NCBI RefSeq assembly: GCF_022814865.1
Contig: NZ_JAKVRD010000008.1
Location: 1-64,000 of the forward strand
Length of the DNA stretch: 64,000 nucleotides
Direction of reading: 5' to 3'
DNA from: Shimia aestuarii
Lineage (GTDB): Bacteria; Pseudomonadota; Alphaproteobacteria; Rhodobacterales; Rhodobacteraceae
Under the pieces are notes generated by a model. That model saw only the letters and a program-made list of their open reading frames with translations, did no database searches and was not told the origin of the DNA. Positions 53,073-61,920 of this stretch are shown here, one piece after another. The position numbers and the translations under genes were made by a program. Position 1 is the stretch's first letter, and every line of letters begins with the position of its first letter.

Positions 53073-53088
53073 TTGTATGATCATACAA
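53073..53088. promoter_or_regulatory. BetI operator between betA and betI
   Basis: TTGTATGATCATACAA is a perfect 16-base palindrome in the betA-betI divergent spacer. Its position and TetR-like symmetry make it the probable BetI operator controlling both genes. A weaker related stretch, TTGACACATCAAACAA, follows at 53093-53108. Confidence 0.75.
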
Positions 53089-53149
53089 TTTTTTGACACA
53101 TCAAACAATTCGCCTTGCCGCGCCCGCAAGCCCGCGCCACACTGGGCGC

Positions 53150-53758
53150 ATGGCACGACGCAAGATCCGCGATATTCGGCATGAAGAACTGATCGCTGGC
53201 ACGATCCGCGCTGTGCAGGCGCATGGCTTTGCCGCGGTGACCATGGCCGACATCGCTACCGAGGCCGGTAGCACCGCGCCCTCGATCACCTATTATTTCG
53301 GCTCCAAGGACCGGCTCATGGAAGACACCATGCGCCATCTCCTGCGCCTCTTGCGTGCCGCATTCCTTGATCGAATCCGCACCGCCCGCACCCTCGAGGA
53401 CCGCCTCCTCGCCGTGGTCGAGGCGAATTTCGCAGACCGTCTCTTTACCCCGGCCCAATGCGCCCTCTGGACCCAATTCTGGGCCAACGCGCCCCATGCG
53501 CCGGGCCTTGCGCGGCTGCACCGGATCAACCGCGCTCGGGTTGCGGCGCATCTCGACCACGCGCTCGCCCCCCTCGTCGCAGCCGACCGCCGCGACACGG
53601 TGCGCCACGTGCTGCAAAGCTACATGGACGGGGTCTGGCTCGAAGCGGCACAATCGCAAACACCGCCCGACGCCGCCACCGCCCGCGCCGAAGCCCGCGC
53701 CGTGGCCCGGCTCTTGCTCTCCCGCCCGCCCGAGACACAAACCCACCAAGAAAAATGA
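53150..53758 (+). CDS. betI: BetI, TetR-family repressor of choline genes
   Basis: The 202-residue protein starts MARRKIRDIRHEELIAGTIR with a TetR helix-turn-helix (FAAVTMADIATEAGSTAPSITYYFGSKDRLME), then the ligand domain with QCALWTQFWANAPHAPGLARLHRINR, which is characteristic of BetI. It represses bet genes in the absence of choline. ATG 53150 is the conserved start. The EamA permease gene follows 67 bases downstream on the same strand. Confidence 0.92.
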   Translation: MARRKIRDIRHEELIAGTIRAVQAHGFAAVTMADIATEAGSTAPSITYYFGSKDRLMEDTMRHLLRLLRAAFLDRIRTARTLEDRLLAVVEANFADRLFTPAQCALWTQFWANAPHAPGLARLHRINRARVAAHLDHALAPLVAADRRDTVRHVLQSYMDGVWLEAAQSQTPPDAATARAEARAVARLLLSRPPETQTHQEK

Positions 53759-53825
53759 CACGACGCGGCGTGTTTCACATGTGAACTGCCTCGACATCCC
53801 GCGCCTGCCGGGTCTTAATGCCCGC

Positions 53826-54731
53826 ATGAGCGAGAGTGTGAATGCGCGCCCCATCGTCGGGGTCTTGTGGATGTTGGTGACTGGCGTCTGTTTCGTCATG
53901 GTGACCGCGCTGGTGAAATATCTCGGCCCTAGCGTGCCCGCACCCGAAGCAGCTTTCCTGCGCTATGCGCTTGGCCTTGTCTTCCTGCTGCCCATGATCC
54001 GACCACTCTTGCGCACCCGGCTCACCAAGCGCCAGATCGGCCTCTTTGGCCTGCGCGGCGTGGCGCATACGATCGGGGTCTCTTTCTGGTTCTTTGCCAT
54101 GACCCAGATCCCAATCGCCGAGGTGACGGCGATGAACTATCTCTCGCCGATCTTTGTCACCATCGCCGCCGCTTTGTTCCTTGGCGAAACCCTCGCCGTG
54201 CGTCGCATCCTCGCCGTCATTGCCGCCTTGCTTGGGGCGCTTCTCATCCTACGGCCCGGCTTTCGCGAGCTTAGCCCCGGCCATATTGCCATGCTTGGCA
54301 CTGCCGTCGTCTTTTCCGTCGGCTATCTCATCGCCAAGATCATGAGCGAAGAAGTCAGCCCCGCCATGGTGGTCGCCATGCTCTCGGTGACGGTCACCAT
54401 CGGCCTTGCCCCGCTCGCGGCGCTGGTCTGGGTCACACCGACACTCTGGGAAGTGCTTATCCTGTTCGGGGTCGCCACCTTCGCAACGGCGGGTCACTAC
54501 ACGATGACCCTCGCCTTTGCTGCCGCCCCCATCACCGTGACCCAACCCGTCGCCTTCCTGCAATTGGTCTGGGCCGTTTTGATGGGCTGGCTGGTGTTCG
54601 ACGAAGGTGTCGACATCTGGGTGTTGATCGGCGGCGGCATCATCATCTCCGCCATCACTTTCATCACGTGGCGCGAAGCGGTGCTGAAACGCCGCGCCGT
54701 GACCCCTTCTGTAAACGCCCCCAAGGTCTGA
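53826..54731 (+). CDS. EamA/DMT-family permease in the choline locus
   Basis: The 301-residue protein has ten hydrophobic segments in two EamA repeats (VLWMLVTGVCFVMVTALVKY, then VAHTIGVSFWFFAMTQIPIA and TYMTLAFAAA-like segments). It is a drug/metabolite exporter or importer of unknown substrate. It is flanked by betI and betC on the same strand, which suggests a role with choline, choline sulfate or betaine, but the family gives no direct support. Confidence 0.8.
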   Translation: MSESVNARPIVGVLWMLVTGVCFVMVTALVKYLGPSVPAPEAAFLRYALGLVFLLPMIRPLLRTRLTKRQIGLFGLRGVAHTIGVSFWFFAMTQIPIAEVTAMNYLSPIFVTIAAALFLGETLAVRRILAVIAALLGALLILRPGFRELSPGHIAMLGTAVVFSVGYLIAKIMSEEVSPAMVVAMLSVTVTIGLAPLAALVWVTPTLWEVLILFGVATFATAGHYTMTLAFAAAPITVTQPVAFLQLVWAVLMGWLVFDEGVDIWVLIGGGIIISAITFITWREAVLKRRAVTPSVNAPKV

Positions 54732-54811
54732 TCCGGTCCAATTCGCGATTGACCCGCGCCACGCCGCGGGCCTAGCGTGGCGCGCAATTCCAACCCGTGC
54801 CGGAGACGCTC

Positions 54812-56326
54812 ATGAGCCGCCCCAATATTCTCATCATCATGGTGGACCAACTCAACGGAACTCTGTTCCCCGATGGCCCTGCCGACTGGCTCCATGCACC
54901 GAACCTGAAGGCTCTTGCGGCACGCTCGACCCGTTTCGCCAATGCCTACACCGCCTCGCCGCTCTGCGCGCCGGGCCGGGCGAGCTTTATGTCGGGCCAA
55001 CTGCCCTCTGGCACCCGTGTCTACGACAACGCGGCCGAGTTCGCCTCGTCGATCCCGACATACGCCCACCACCTGCGCCGCGCGGGCTACCAGACCTGCC
55101 TCTCGGGCAAGATGCATTTCGTCGGCGCCGACCAACTGCACGGCTTCGAGGAACGCCTAACCACCGATGTCTACCCGCCCGATTTCGGCTGGACGCCCGA
55201 CTATCGCAAACCCGGCGAGCGCATCGACTGGTGGTATCACAACATGGGCTCGGTCACCGGCGCAGGCGTCGCCGAGATCACCAACCAGCTCGAATACGAC
55301 GACGAGGTCGCCTATCACGCGACCCGCAAAGTCTATGATCTTGCGCGCGGCGGCGATGACCGTCCGTGGTGCCTCACCGTCTCCTTCACCCACCCGCATG
55401 ACCCCTATGTGGCACGGCGTAAATATTGGGATCTCTACGAGGATTGCGAGCACCTTTTGCCCACCGTCCCGGCGATGGACTACGAGGATCAGGACAACCA
55501 TTCCAAGCGCATCTTCGACGCCAATGACTGGCGCAGCTTCAACATCACCGAAGACAATATCCGCCGCTCACGCCGCGCCTATTTCGCCAATATCTCCTAT
55601 CTCGACGACAAGATCGGCGACATCCTCACCGCGCTCGAGACCACCCGACAGGACAAGGACACGGTCGTGCTCTTCGTGTCCGATCACGGCGACATGCTCG
55701 GCGAGCGCGGTCTCTGGTTCAAGATGTCCTTCTTCGAAGGCTCCGCCCGCGTCCCCGTCATGGTCTCGAGCCCCGATATGGCACCGGGCCGCGTCGACAC
55801 ACCGGTAAGCAATATCGACATCTGTCCGACGGTCTGTGACCTCGCAGGTGTCAGCATGGAAGAGGTCATGCCCTGGACCACCGGCGAAAGCCTCGTGCCA
55901 CTCGGTCAAGGCCAGAGCCGCACAAGCCCCGTCGCCATGGAGTACGCCGCCGAAGCGTCCTACGCACCGATGGTGGCGTTGCGGGCGGGCAAATGGAAAT
56001 ACACCCGCTGCACCCTCGACCCGGAACAGCTTTTCGATCTAGAGGCCGATCCGCATGAGCTGACCAACCTCGCAAGCGATCCGGCCCATGCCGAGACGCT
56101 GGCCGAGTTCCGCGCCGAGGCCGATGCGCGCTGGGATCTCGATCGGTTCGACGGCGACGTCCGCGAAAGTCAGGCCCGGCGCTGGGTCGTCTATGAGGCG
56201 TTGCGCAATGGCGCCTATTACCCATGGGATTACCAGCCGCTGCAGAAAGCCTCGGATCGCTACATGCGCAACCACATGGATCTCAACGTGCTGGAAGAAA
56301 ACCAACGCTTCCCGCGCGGCGAATAG
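54812..56326 (+). CDS. betC: choline-sulfatase
   Basis: The 504-residue enzyme begins MSRPNILIIMVDQLNGTLFP. It has the sulfatase signature SPLCAPGRASFMSG; C52 would be converted to formylglycine. Metal and substrate residues appear in MVDQLNG and FVSDHGDMLGERGLW. The C-terminal AYYPWDYQPLQKASDRYMRN matches choline sulfatase. It releases choline from choline-O-sulfate for betaine synthesis. No signal peptide, so cytoplasmic. CGGAG lies six bases before the ATG. Confidence 0.95.
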   Translation: MSRPNILIIMVDQLNGTLFPDGPADWLHAPNLKALAARSTRFANAYTASPLCAPGRASFMSGQLPSGTRVYDNAAEFASSIPTYAHHLRRAGYQTCLSGKMHFVGADQLHGFEERLTTDVYPPDFGWTPDYRKPGERIDWWYHNMGSVTGAGVAEITNQLEYDDEVAYHATRKVYDLARGGDDRPWCLTVSFTHPHDPYVARRKYWDLYEDCEHLLPTVPAMDYEDQDNHSKRIFDANDWRSFNITEDNIRRSRRAYFANISYLDDKIGDILTALETTRQDKDTVVLFVSDHGDMLGERGLWFKMSFFEGSARVPVMVSSPDMAPGRVDTPVSNIDICPTVCDLAGVSMEEVMPWTTGESLVPLGQGQSRTSPVAMEYAAEASYAPMVALRAGKWKYTRCTLDPEQLFDLEADPHELTNLASDPAHAETLAEFRAEADARWDLDRFDGDVRESQARRWVVYEALRNGAYYPWDYQPLQKASDRYMRNHMDLNVLEENQRFPRGE

Positions 56327-56435
56327 CGACGCCCGTCCAGATTTCATTTTCAATTGGGAGGCCAGCCCCCCAAACCCCCCGGGATATTTACGGCAAGAGG
56401 AAGACAGGGGCGCATTCCCGGCTTCTTCTTTGGTG

Positions 56436-56463
56436 AAATACTCCCGCCGGAGGCATGAAATCT
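56436..56463 (+). repeat. copy of the AAATACTCC intergenic repeat between betC and argO
   Basis: This copy is identical over 28 bases to the reverse complement of 45657-45684. It lies between the convergent ends of betC and argO, 14 bases from the argO stop. The upstream flank GGCTTCTTCTTTGGTG is shared in diverged form with other copies. Confidence 0.78.
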
Positions 56464-56476
56464 ATGCGATGCCGGA

Positions 56477-57076
56477 TCAGGCGAGCACAAGTTTCGCCGC
56501 AATCGCCCACATGGTCAGCCCGACCAGCACGTCGAGCACCTGCCACGCCCGCGCGCTGGTGAACAGAGGGCGCAAGAGCCGCGCACCAAACCCGAGCGAG
56601 AAGAAAAAGAAAAAGCTCGAGAGCACCGCACCCGCGCCGAAAGCAAGCGCCGGGTCATATTGCGCCGAGATACCGCCGAGGAGGACCACCGTGTCGAGAT
56701 AGACATGCGGGTTGGCCCATGTGAGCGTCAGGCAGGTCAAGAGCGCCGCAGCGAGCGGCACACGTTCGCGCCCCTCTGTCGCCAATGCCTCACCACCGCG
56801 CCACGCGGCACGAAAGCTCATCGCGCCGTAGACCATGAGGAATGCCGCGCCACCCCAGCGCGCGATCTCGACCGCCGCTGGGAACCGCTCGACGAGGACA
56901 CCGAAGCCCGCCACGCCCGCCACGATCAGCACCGCATCCGAAAGCGCACAAGTCAGCACCACGGGCAACACATGCTCGCCGCGCAACCCCTGTCGCAGAA
57001 CGAAGGCGTTCTGTGCGCCGATGGCAAGGATCAGCGAAAACCCGAGCGCGAACCCGGCAATGGCAGCTTGCAACAT
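56477..57076 (-). CDS. argO: LysE/ArgO-family amino-acid exporter
   Basis: The 199-residue membrane protein has the LysE/ArgO pattern: GFALGFSLILAIGAQNAFVLRQGLRGEHVL, then LTCLTLTWANPHVYLDTVVLLGGISAQ and six hydrophobic segments. It exports basic amino acids such as arginine or lysine. Four 11-base tandem repeats lie upstream of the start, a possible regulator-binding array. No LysG/ArgP-type regulator gene is adjacent. yebC lies upstream on the same strand. Confidence 0.9.
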   Translation of the reverse strand: MLQAAIAGFALGFSLILAIGAQNAFVLRQGLRGEHVLPVVLTCALSDAVLIVAGVAGFGVLVERFPAAVEIARWGGAAFLMVYGAMSFRAAWRGGEALATEGRERVPLAAALLTCLTLTWANPHVYLDTVVLLGGISAQYDPALAFGAGAVLSSFFFFFSLGFGARLLRPLFTSARAWQVLDVLVGLTMWAIAAKLVLA

Positions 57077-57107
57077 GATGTGACCCCTCCCTGGTGCCGC
57101 GCGGTTT

Positions 57108-57151
57108 CGAGACAGACGCGATACCGACGCAATACCGACGTGATACAGACC
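57108..57151. repeat. four tandem 11-base repeats upstream of argO
   Basis: The units are CGAGACAGACG, CGATACCGACG, CAATACCGACG and TGATACAGACC, directly adjacent. The 11-base period is about one helical turn, so a protein could bind the same face repeatedly. It lies 32 bases upstream of the argO start. Confidence 0.6.
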
Positions 57152-57175
57152 CCCGTTTCCGAGGCCAACCCAAGA

Positions 57176-57200
57176 AAAAACGGCGCCCCGCAGGACGCCG
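57176..57200 (-). terminator. intrinsic terminator after yebC
   Basis: On the minus strand a GC-rich hairpin (CGGCG...CGCCG) is followed by TTTTTT. It lies 23 bases after the yebC stop and separates yebC from argO. Confidence 0.82.
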
Positions 57201-57223
57201 CCTCAACACCTGTCAAAGACGGA

Positions 57224-57964
57224 TCAGAGCTGATCCATGACCTCGTCGGAAGCTTCGAAATTGGTCGTGACGCGCTGCACGTCGTCGTCATCCTCAAGCG
57301 CGTCAATGAGCTTCATCAGCTTCTGCATGCTCTCAAGGTCCATCTCGGTTGTGGTGGTCGGACGCCAGACGAGCTTGGTCGACTCGGATTCGCCAAGCTC
57401 CGCCTCGAGCGCGTTCGACACTTCGTTGAGATCGGTGTCGGCGCACCAGATGACATGGCCGTCCTCGCTCGACTCCACGTCTTCCGCACCGGCCTCGATT
57501 GCTGCCATCATGACAGTGTCTGCATCGCCAACAGAGGCCGGATACGACACCTCGCCCTTGCGTTCGAACATGAACCCGACCGAGCCCGTTTCGCCGAGGT
57601 TGCCGCCGTTCTTGGAAAAGGTCGAGCGCACCGTCGAGGCGGTCCGGTTGCGGTTGTCGGTCATCGCCTCAACGATCACCGCGACGCCGTTCGGGCCATA
57701 GCCCTCATAGCGGATTTCTTCGTAATCGTCGCCTTCCCCGGCGGTCGACTTCTTGATCGCGCGTTCGATCACGTCCTTGGGCACCGATTGCGTCTTGGCT
57801 TCTTTAACCGCGAGGCGCAGGCGCGGGTTCTTCTCGGGATCGGGGTCGCCCATCTTGGCGGCGACGGTGATCTCCTTGGAAAGTTTAGAGAAAAGTTTCG
57901 ACCGCGCGGCGTCCTGACGTCCTTTGCGGTGCTGGATATTTGCCCATTTACTATGGCCGGCCAT
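57224..57964 (-). CDS. yebC: YebC/PmpR-family transcriptional regulator or translation factor
   Basis: The 246-residue protein begins [20 protein letters not shown]. It has the YebC/TACO1 pattern: [26 protein letters not shown], then [26 protein letters not shown] and [11 protein letters not shown]. Family members are described as DNA-binding regulators and, more recently, as factors that help ribosomes through proline-rich stretches. The ATG at 57964 gives the conserved N-terminus. A clear terminator follows. Confidence 0.95.
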   Translation of the reverse strand: MAGHSKWANIQHRKGRQDAARSKLFSKLSKEITVAAKMGDPDPEKNPRLRLAVKEAKTQSVPKDVIERAIKKSTAGEGDDYEEIRYEGYGPNGVAVIVEAMTDNRNRTASTVRSTFSKNGGNLGETGSVGFMFERKGEVSYPASVGDADTVMMAAIEAGAEDVESSEDGHVIWCADTDLNEVSNALEAELGESESTKLVWRPTTTTEMDLESMQKLMKLIDALEDDDDVQRVTTNFEASDEVMDQL

Positions 57965-58121
57965 ATCTACGCGTGCCCTGTTTGTTGCTAAATCTGGCTC
58001 CCTATAGCGCAACCGCGGGCAGGCCTGCAAGCTGAGCGGAGACACGCCTTTTTCCCCGCAAGCACCGCTTGCCATCGCGGCGTGGCTGCGTTTGGGTAGG
58101 GCAACGCGTGAAAGGCAGACC

Positions 58122-59894
58122 ATGACCCAAGACCAGATTATCCTGTTCTCTCTCTTCGGCGCAGTGTTCGCCCTGCTTCTGTGGGGGCGTTTTCGCTATG
58201 ACCTCGTGGCGTTCACGGCGCTCATGGTGGGGGTCGTGGCGGGCGTTGTGAAGGTCGATGATGCCTTTAGCGGGTTTGGCCATCCGGCAACGCTCGTGGT
58301 GGCGCTCGTGCTCGTGGTCTCGGCCGGGCTGATGCGCTCGGGAGCGGTCTTTCTCATCACCCGCACCTTGGTCGATAGCTCGCGCAAGCTTGGCAGCCAC
58401 ATCGCCCTCATGGGCGGGATCGGCGCGGTGCTTTCGGCCTTCATGAACAACGTGGCGGCGCTTGCCCTGCTGATGCCGGTCGATGTGCAAACCGCACGCA
58501 AGGCCGGGCGCAGCCCCGCGCTGTCGCTGATGCCGCTCTCCTTCGCAACGATCCTTGGCGGCATGGCAACGCTCATCGGCACGCCCCCCAACATCATCAT
58601 CGCGACGATCCGCGAGGAATCCCTTGGCGCCCCCTACCGTATGTTCGATTTCGCCCCTGTGGGCGGCATCACGGCGCTGGCTGGCCTGATCTTCGTGGCC
58701 CTGATCGGCTGGCGCCTGATCCCTGCGCGCGAGGACGCAGGCAAGAAGGTTTCCGATCTGGATCAATACCTTGCCGAACTAACTGTGCCCGAAGAAAGCA
58801 AGCTGATCGGCAAACGCCTTGGCGAACTTCAGGGACAGGCCGACGATTCCGATGTCGCTCTGATCGGCCTCATGCGGGACGACAAGCGCCGCTATGGGGC
58901 CGCACGCAATACCGTGCTCGAGGCGGGCGATGCGATCCTGATCGAGGCAACACCGGATGCGCTCGACGAATTCCGTGCCGCGCTTGACCTCGACTTTGCC
59001 GATTCCAAACGCGAGGAACATCTCAAGGCGGCTGGCGAAGGACTTGATATGGTCGAATTGGTGGTGCCGGAAACCGCGCGCATCAATGGCAAGACCGCAC
59101 AGAGCCTTGGTCTTGCCTGGCGTCAAGGCGCGGTGCTCTTGGGGATTTCCCGCGAAGGTCGCCGCATCCGCAGCCGCATCCGCAAAACGGAGGTCCGGCC
59201 CGGCGATATTCTTTTGCTTCTGGTGCCCAAGTCGCGCGGTGCGGACATTACGGAATGGCTCGGCTGTCTGCCGCTCGCCAATCGCGGCTATGCGGTGACC
59301 AACAATCGCAAGGTCTGGCTCGCGATTGGTCTCTTTGGGGCGGCCGTTCTGGCGGCCTCGATCGGCCTTGTGTACCTGCCTATCGCGCTTGGCCTCGTGG
59401 TTATTGCCTATGTGCTGTCGGGCATTTTGCCGGTCACGGAAATCTATGATCAGATCGAATGGCCCGTGGTGGTGCTGCTCGGGTCGATGATCCCGCTCGG
59501 CGCGGCGCTCGAAGATGCGGGTGGCACCGAGTTGATCGCCGGTTCCCTTGTGACGATCACCGAAGGCATGCCGACCTGGGCCGTGCTAACGCTTCTGATG
59601 ATGGTGACGATGACGCTCTCGGATGTGCTCAACAACACCGCGACGACCATTGTCGCCGCCCCCGTGGGTATCCAAATGGCGCAATCGCTCGACGTCTCGG
59701 CCGATCCGTTCCTGATGGCTGTCGCCGTTGCTGCCTCCTCGGCCTTCCTGACCCCGATCGGGCACAAGAACAACACGCTGATCCTTGGTCCTGGCGGCTA
59801 TCGCTTTGGCGATTACTGGCGCATGGGCTTGCCGCTCGAAATCCTTGTGGTCGCGGTTTCGGTGCCTGCGATCCTCGTCTTCTGGCCGCTCTAG
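58122..59894 (+). CDS. SLC13-family permease with two TrkA-C (RCK_C) domains
   Basis: The 590-residue membrane protein has SLC13/DASS repeats ([84 protein letters not shown]). A central cytoplasmic insert of about 170 residues contains two RCK_C-like domains ([15 protein letters not shown], then [20 protein letters not shown]). Such proteins move sulfate, C4-dicarboxylates or related anions; sulfate export or uptake would suit the sulfur metabolism here but is not shown. Confidence 0.87.
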   Translation: MTQDQIILFSLFGAVFALLLWGRFRYDLVAFTALMVGVVAGVVKVDDAFSGFGHPATLVVALVLVVSAGLMRSGAVFLITRTLVDSSRKLGSHIALMGGIGAVLSAFMNNVAALALLMPVDVQTARKAGRSPALSLMPLSFATILGGMATLIGTPPNIIIATIREESLGAPYRMFDFAPVGGITALAGLIFVALIGWRLIPAREDAGKKVSDLDQYLAELTVPEESKLIGKRLGELQGQADDSDVALIGLMRDDKRRYGAARNTVLEAGDAILIEATPDALDEFRAALDLDFADSKREEHLKAAGEGLDMVELVVPETARINGKTAQSLGLAWRQGAVLLGISREGRRIRSRIRKTEVRPGDILLLLVPKSRGADITEWLGCLPLANRGYAVTNNRKVWLAIGLFGAAVLAASIGLVYLPIALGLVVIAYVLSGILPVTEIYDQIEWPVVVLLGSMIPLGAALEDAGGTELIAGSLVTITEGMPTWAVLTLLMMVTMTLSDVLNNTATTIVAAPVGIQMAQSLDVSADPFLMAVAVAASSAFLTPIGHKNNTLILGPGGYRFGDYWRMGLPLEILVVAVSVPAILVFWPL

Positions 59895-59904
59895 GACACT
59901 AGAT

Positions 59905-60912
59905 TTACCTGCCGCGCCCCGCCATCAGGCGCGCCATATCGAGCATGCGACAGGAAAACCCCCATTCGTTGTCATACCAGCCAAAGACCCGCAAAAGCCC
60001 GCCGACCGACACTGACGTCTCGCGCCCCGAGAGGATGAGCGACTCGGGCCGCGCGCGCAGGTCGGTCGAGACCAGCGGCTTCTCGGTCCACCCCAAGACA
60101 CCACCGTGCGCCACTTCGCCCTTCAAGAGCGTATTGACCCCCTCCACCGTGGTTTCGACCTCGGTCTGAATCGTCAGGTCGATGGCCGAGACAGAGGCGG
60201 TCGGCACCCTGATCGCCCGCGCAAGAACCCGCCCCGCAAGATCCGGCAACACCGCGTCAATCAAGCGCCCGGCGCTTGTCGTGGTCGGCACCATCGAAAG
60301 CGCTGCCGCCCGGCTTCGGGCCAACCCGCCACCGCGGGGCTTGTCAACGGTTGGCTGGCTCCCGGTATAGCAATGCACTGTGGTCATGTGGCCGCTGATG
60401 AGACCATAGGAAGCATCCAGAACCTTGAGAAGCGGGGCCAGCGCGTTGGTGGTGCAGGATGCATTGGAGACGATCCGGTGATCCCCGAGTTCCGCCTCGT
60501 TCGCGCCCATGACAAGGGTCACGTCCGCCTCATCCGACGGCCCGGAAATCAACACCGCGCCCGCCCCAGCGGCCAGCCCGCGTTCAGCCACAGCGCGCGA
60601 CCCGGCCATGCCGGTGCATTCGAGCACCACATCCACGTCGCCCAAGTTCAGCTCGGACAAATCCCGCACCCCATGAAACGGGATCGCTTTGCCATCGAGG
60701 ATCAACCGCCCTGCCGCGGTCTCGACCGTGCCGCCATAGGGGCCGAAAACGCTATCATATTCAAAGAGATAAGCACAGGTCTCGAGCGGCTCGATATCGT
60801 TGATGCCGACGATCTCGATATCGCCGTATCCGCCTTGCCCGAGGATGCGCAGAAGGGTCCGGCCAATCCGGCCAAACCCGTTGAGAAATACTGTCGTGCG
60901 ATGCTCGCCCAT
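59905..60912 (-). CDS. gap: glyceraldehyde-3-phosphate dehydrogenase paralog
   Basis: The 335-residue protein has the NAD-binding start TVFLNGFGRIGRTLLRILGQ, the catalytic SNASCTTNALAPLLK (C153) and H180 in GHMTTVHCYTG, and the terminal GWYDNEWGFSCRMLDM. The anion-site loop reads RSRAAALSMVPTTTSA rather than the usual RRARAAALNIIPTSTGAA, so it is a diverged member. It could act as GAPDH or erythrose-4-phosphate dehydrogenase. The gene converges closely on the SLC13 permease gene. The start ATG is at 60912. Confidence 0.87.
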   Translation of the reverse strand: MGEHRTTVFLNGFGRIGRTLLRILGQGGYGDIEIVGINDIEPLETCAYLFEYDSVFGPYGGTVETAAGRLILDGKAIPFHGVRDLSELNLGDVDVVLECTGMAGSRAVAERGLAAGAGAVLISGPSDEADVTLVMGANEAELGDHRIVSNASCTTNALAPLLKVLDASYGLISGHMTTVHCYTGSQPTVDKPRGGGLARSRAAALSMVPTTTSAGRLIDAVLPDLAGRVLARAIRVPTASVSAIDLTIQTEVETTVEGVNTLLKGEVAHGGVLGWTEKPLVSTDLRARPESLILSGRETSVSVGGLLRVFGWYDNEWGFSCRMLDMARLMAGRGR

Positions 60913-61001
60913 GCGCGTCTCCCCTGATTGCCCCTGTTTCACAAGGTTTGCAGCCCGAGGACAAGCGCGTTTTCGTGATGCCCCCCATCACGCAGCATGG
61001 A

Positions 61002-61814
61002 TCAGAGCGGCATATGCCGGTTCACGTCCTTGTAAAGGAGGTAGCGGAACTTGCCTGGTCCCCCCGCATAACAGGCCTGCGGGCAGAAGGCGCGCAACCA
61101 CATGTAATCGCCCGCCTCGACCTCGACCCAATCCTGATTGAGCCGATAGACCGCCTTGCCCTCAAGAACATAAAGCCCGTGCTCCATGACATGAGTTTCG
61201 GCAAAGGGGATGACCGCCCCCGGCTCGAAGGTGACGATATTGACATGCATGTCGTGGCGCAGGTCATCCGGCTCGACAAATCGCGTCGTCGCCCACTTGC
61301 CCTCGGTATCGGGCATGGCGTTGGGCGCGACCTCGGTCTCGTTGGTGACAAAGGCCTCCGGCGCATCAAGCCCATCGACCGCCTCATAGGCTTTGCGCAC
61401 CCAATGAAAGCGCGCCGGTTCTGTGCCCTCATTGCCAAGCGTCCAGTCACTCCCGGCAGGGATATAGGCATAGCCTCCCGGCGCCATCTCGTGACGCGTG
61501 CCCTCGATCGTGAGGACCACCTCACCCTCGACCACGAATAGCACCGCTTGCGCCTCGGGATCGGTCTCGGGCCGCGTGCTGCCCCCGCCCGGAAGCACCT
61601 CGGCGATATAGTGCGAGAACGTCTCGGCAAAACCCGACAAGGGCCGCGCCAGAACCCAGAACCGCGAGTCGGTCCAGAACGGAAGCTGCGACGTCACGAT
61701 ATCGCTCATCGTGCCGCGCGGGATGACCGCATAGGCTTCGGTGAACATGGCGCGATCGGTCAAAAGCTGGGTCTGGGGCGGCAATCCCCCTTTGGGCGCG
61801 TAATATTGGGTCAT
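61002..61814 (-). CDS. allE: (S)-ureidoglycine aminohydrolase (bicupin)
   Basis: The 270-residue protein has two cupin domains (PGGGSTRPETDPEAQAVLFVVEGEVVLTIEGT; HVNIVTFEPGAVIPFAETHVMEHGLYVLEGKAVYRL) and the family ending DYMWLRAFCPQACYAGGPGKFRYLLYKDVNRH. The enzyme releases ammonia from ureidoglycine in purine/allantoin catabolism. I favour ATG 61814 because GGAG lies 9 bases upstream; an ATG at 61829 is also possible. No other ureide genes are nearby. Confidence 0.88.
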   Translation of the reverse strand: MTQYYAPKGGLPPQTQLLTDRAMFTEAYAVIPRGTMSDIVTSQLPFWTDSRFWVLARPLSGFAETFSHYIAEVLPGGGSTRPETDPEAQAVLFVVEGEVVLTIEGTRHEMAPGGYAYIPAGSDWTLGNEGTEPARFHWVRKAYEAVDGLDAPEAFVTNETEVAPNAMPDTEGKWATTRFVEPDDLRHDMHVNIVTFEPGAVIPFAETHVMEHGLYVLEGKAVYRLNQDWVEVEAGDYMWLRAFCPQACYAGGPGKFRYLLYKDVNRHMPL

Positions 61815-61920
61815 CTGTGTGGTCTCCATCGGCTTACCCCATCATGGCGCGTCGGATCGCCCCGGTCCAATCCGATCCGTGGGTTTGCACCATGAAACAT
61901 TCGTTGGAATTATTTGAAAA

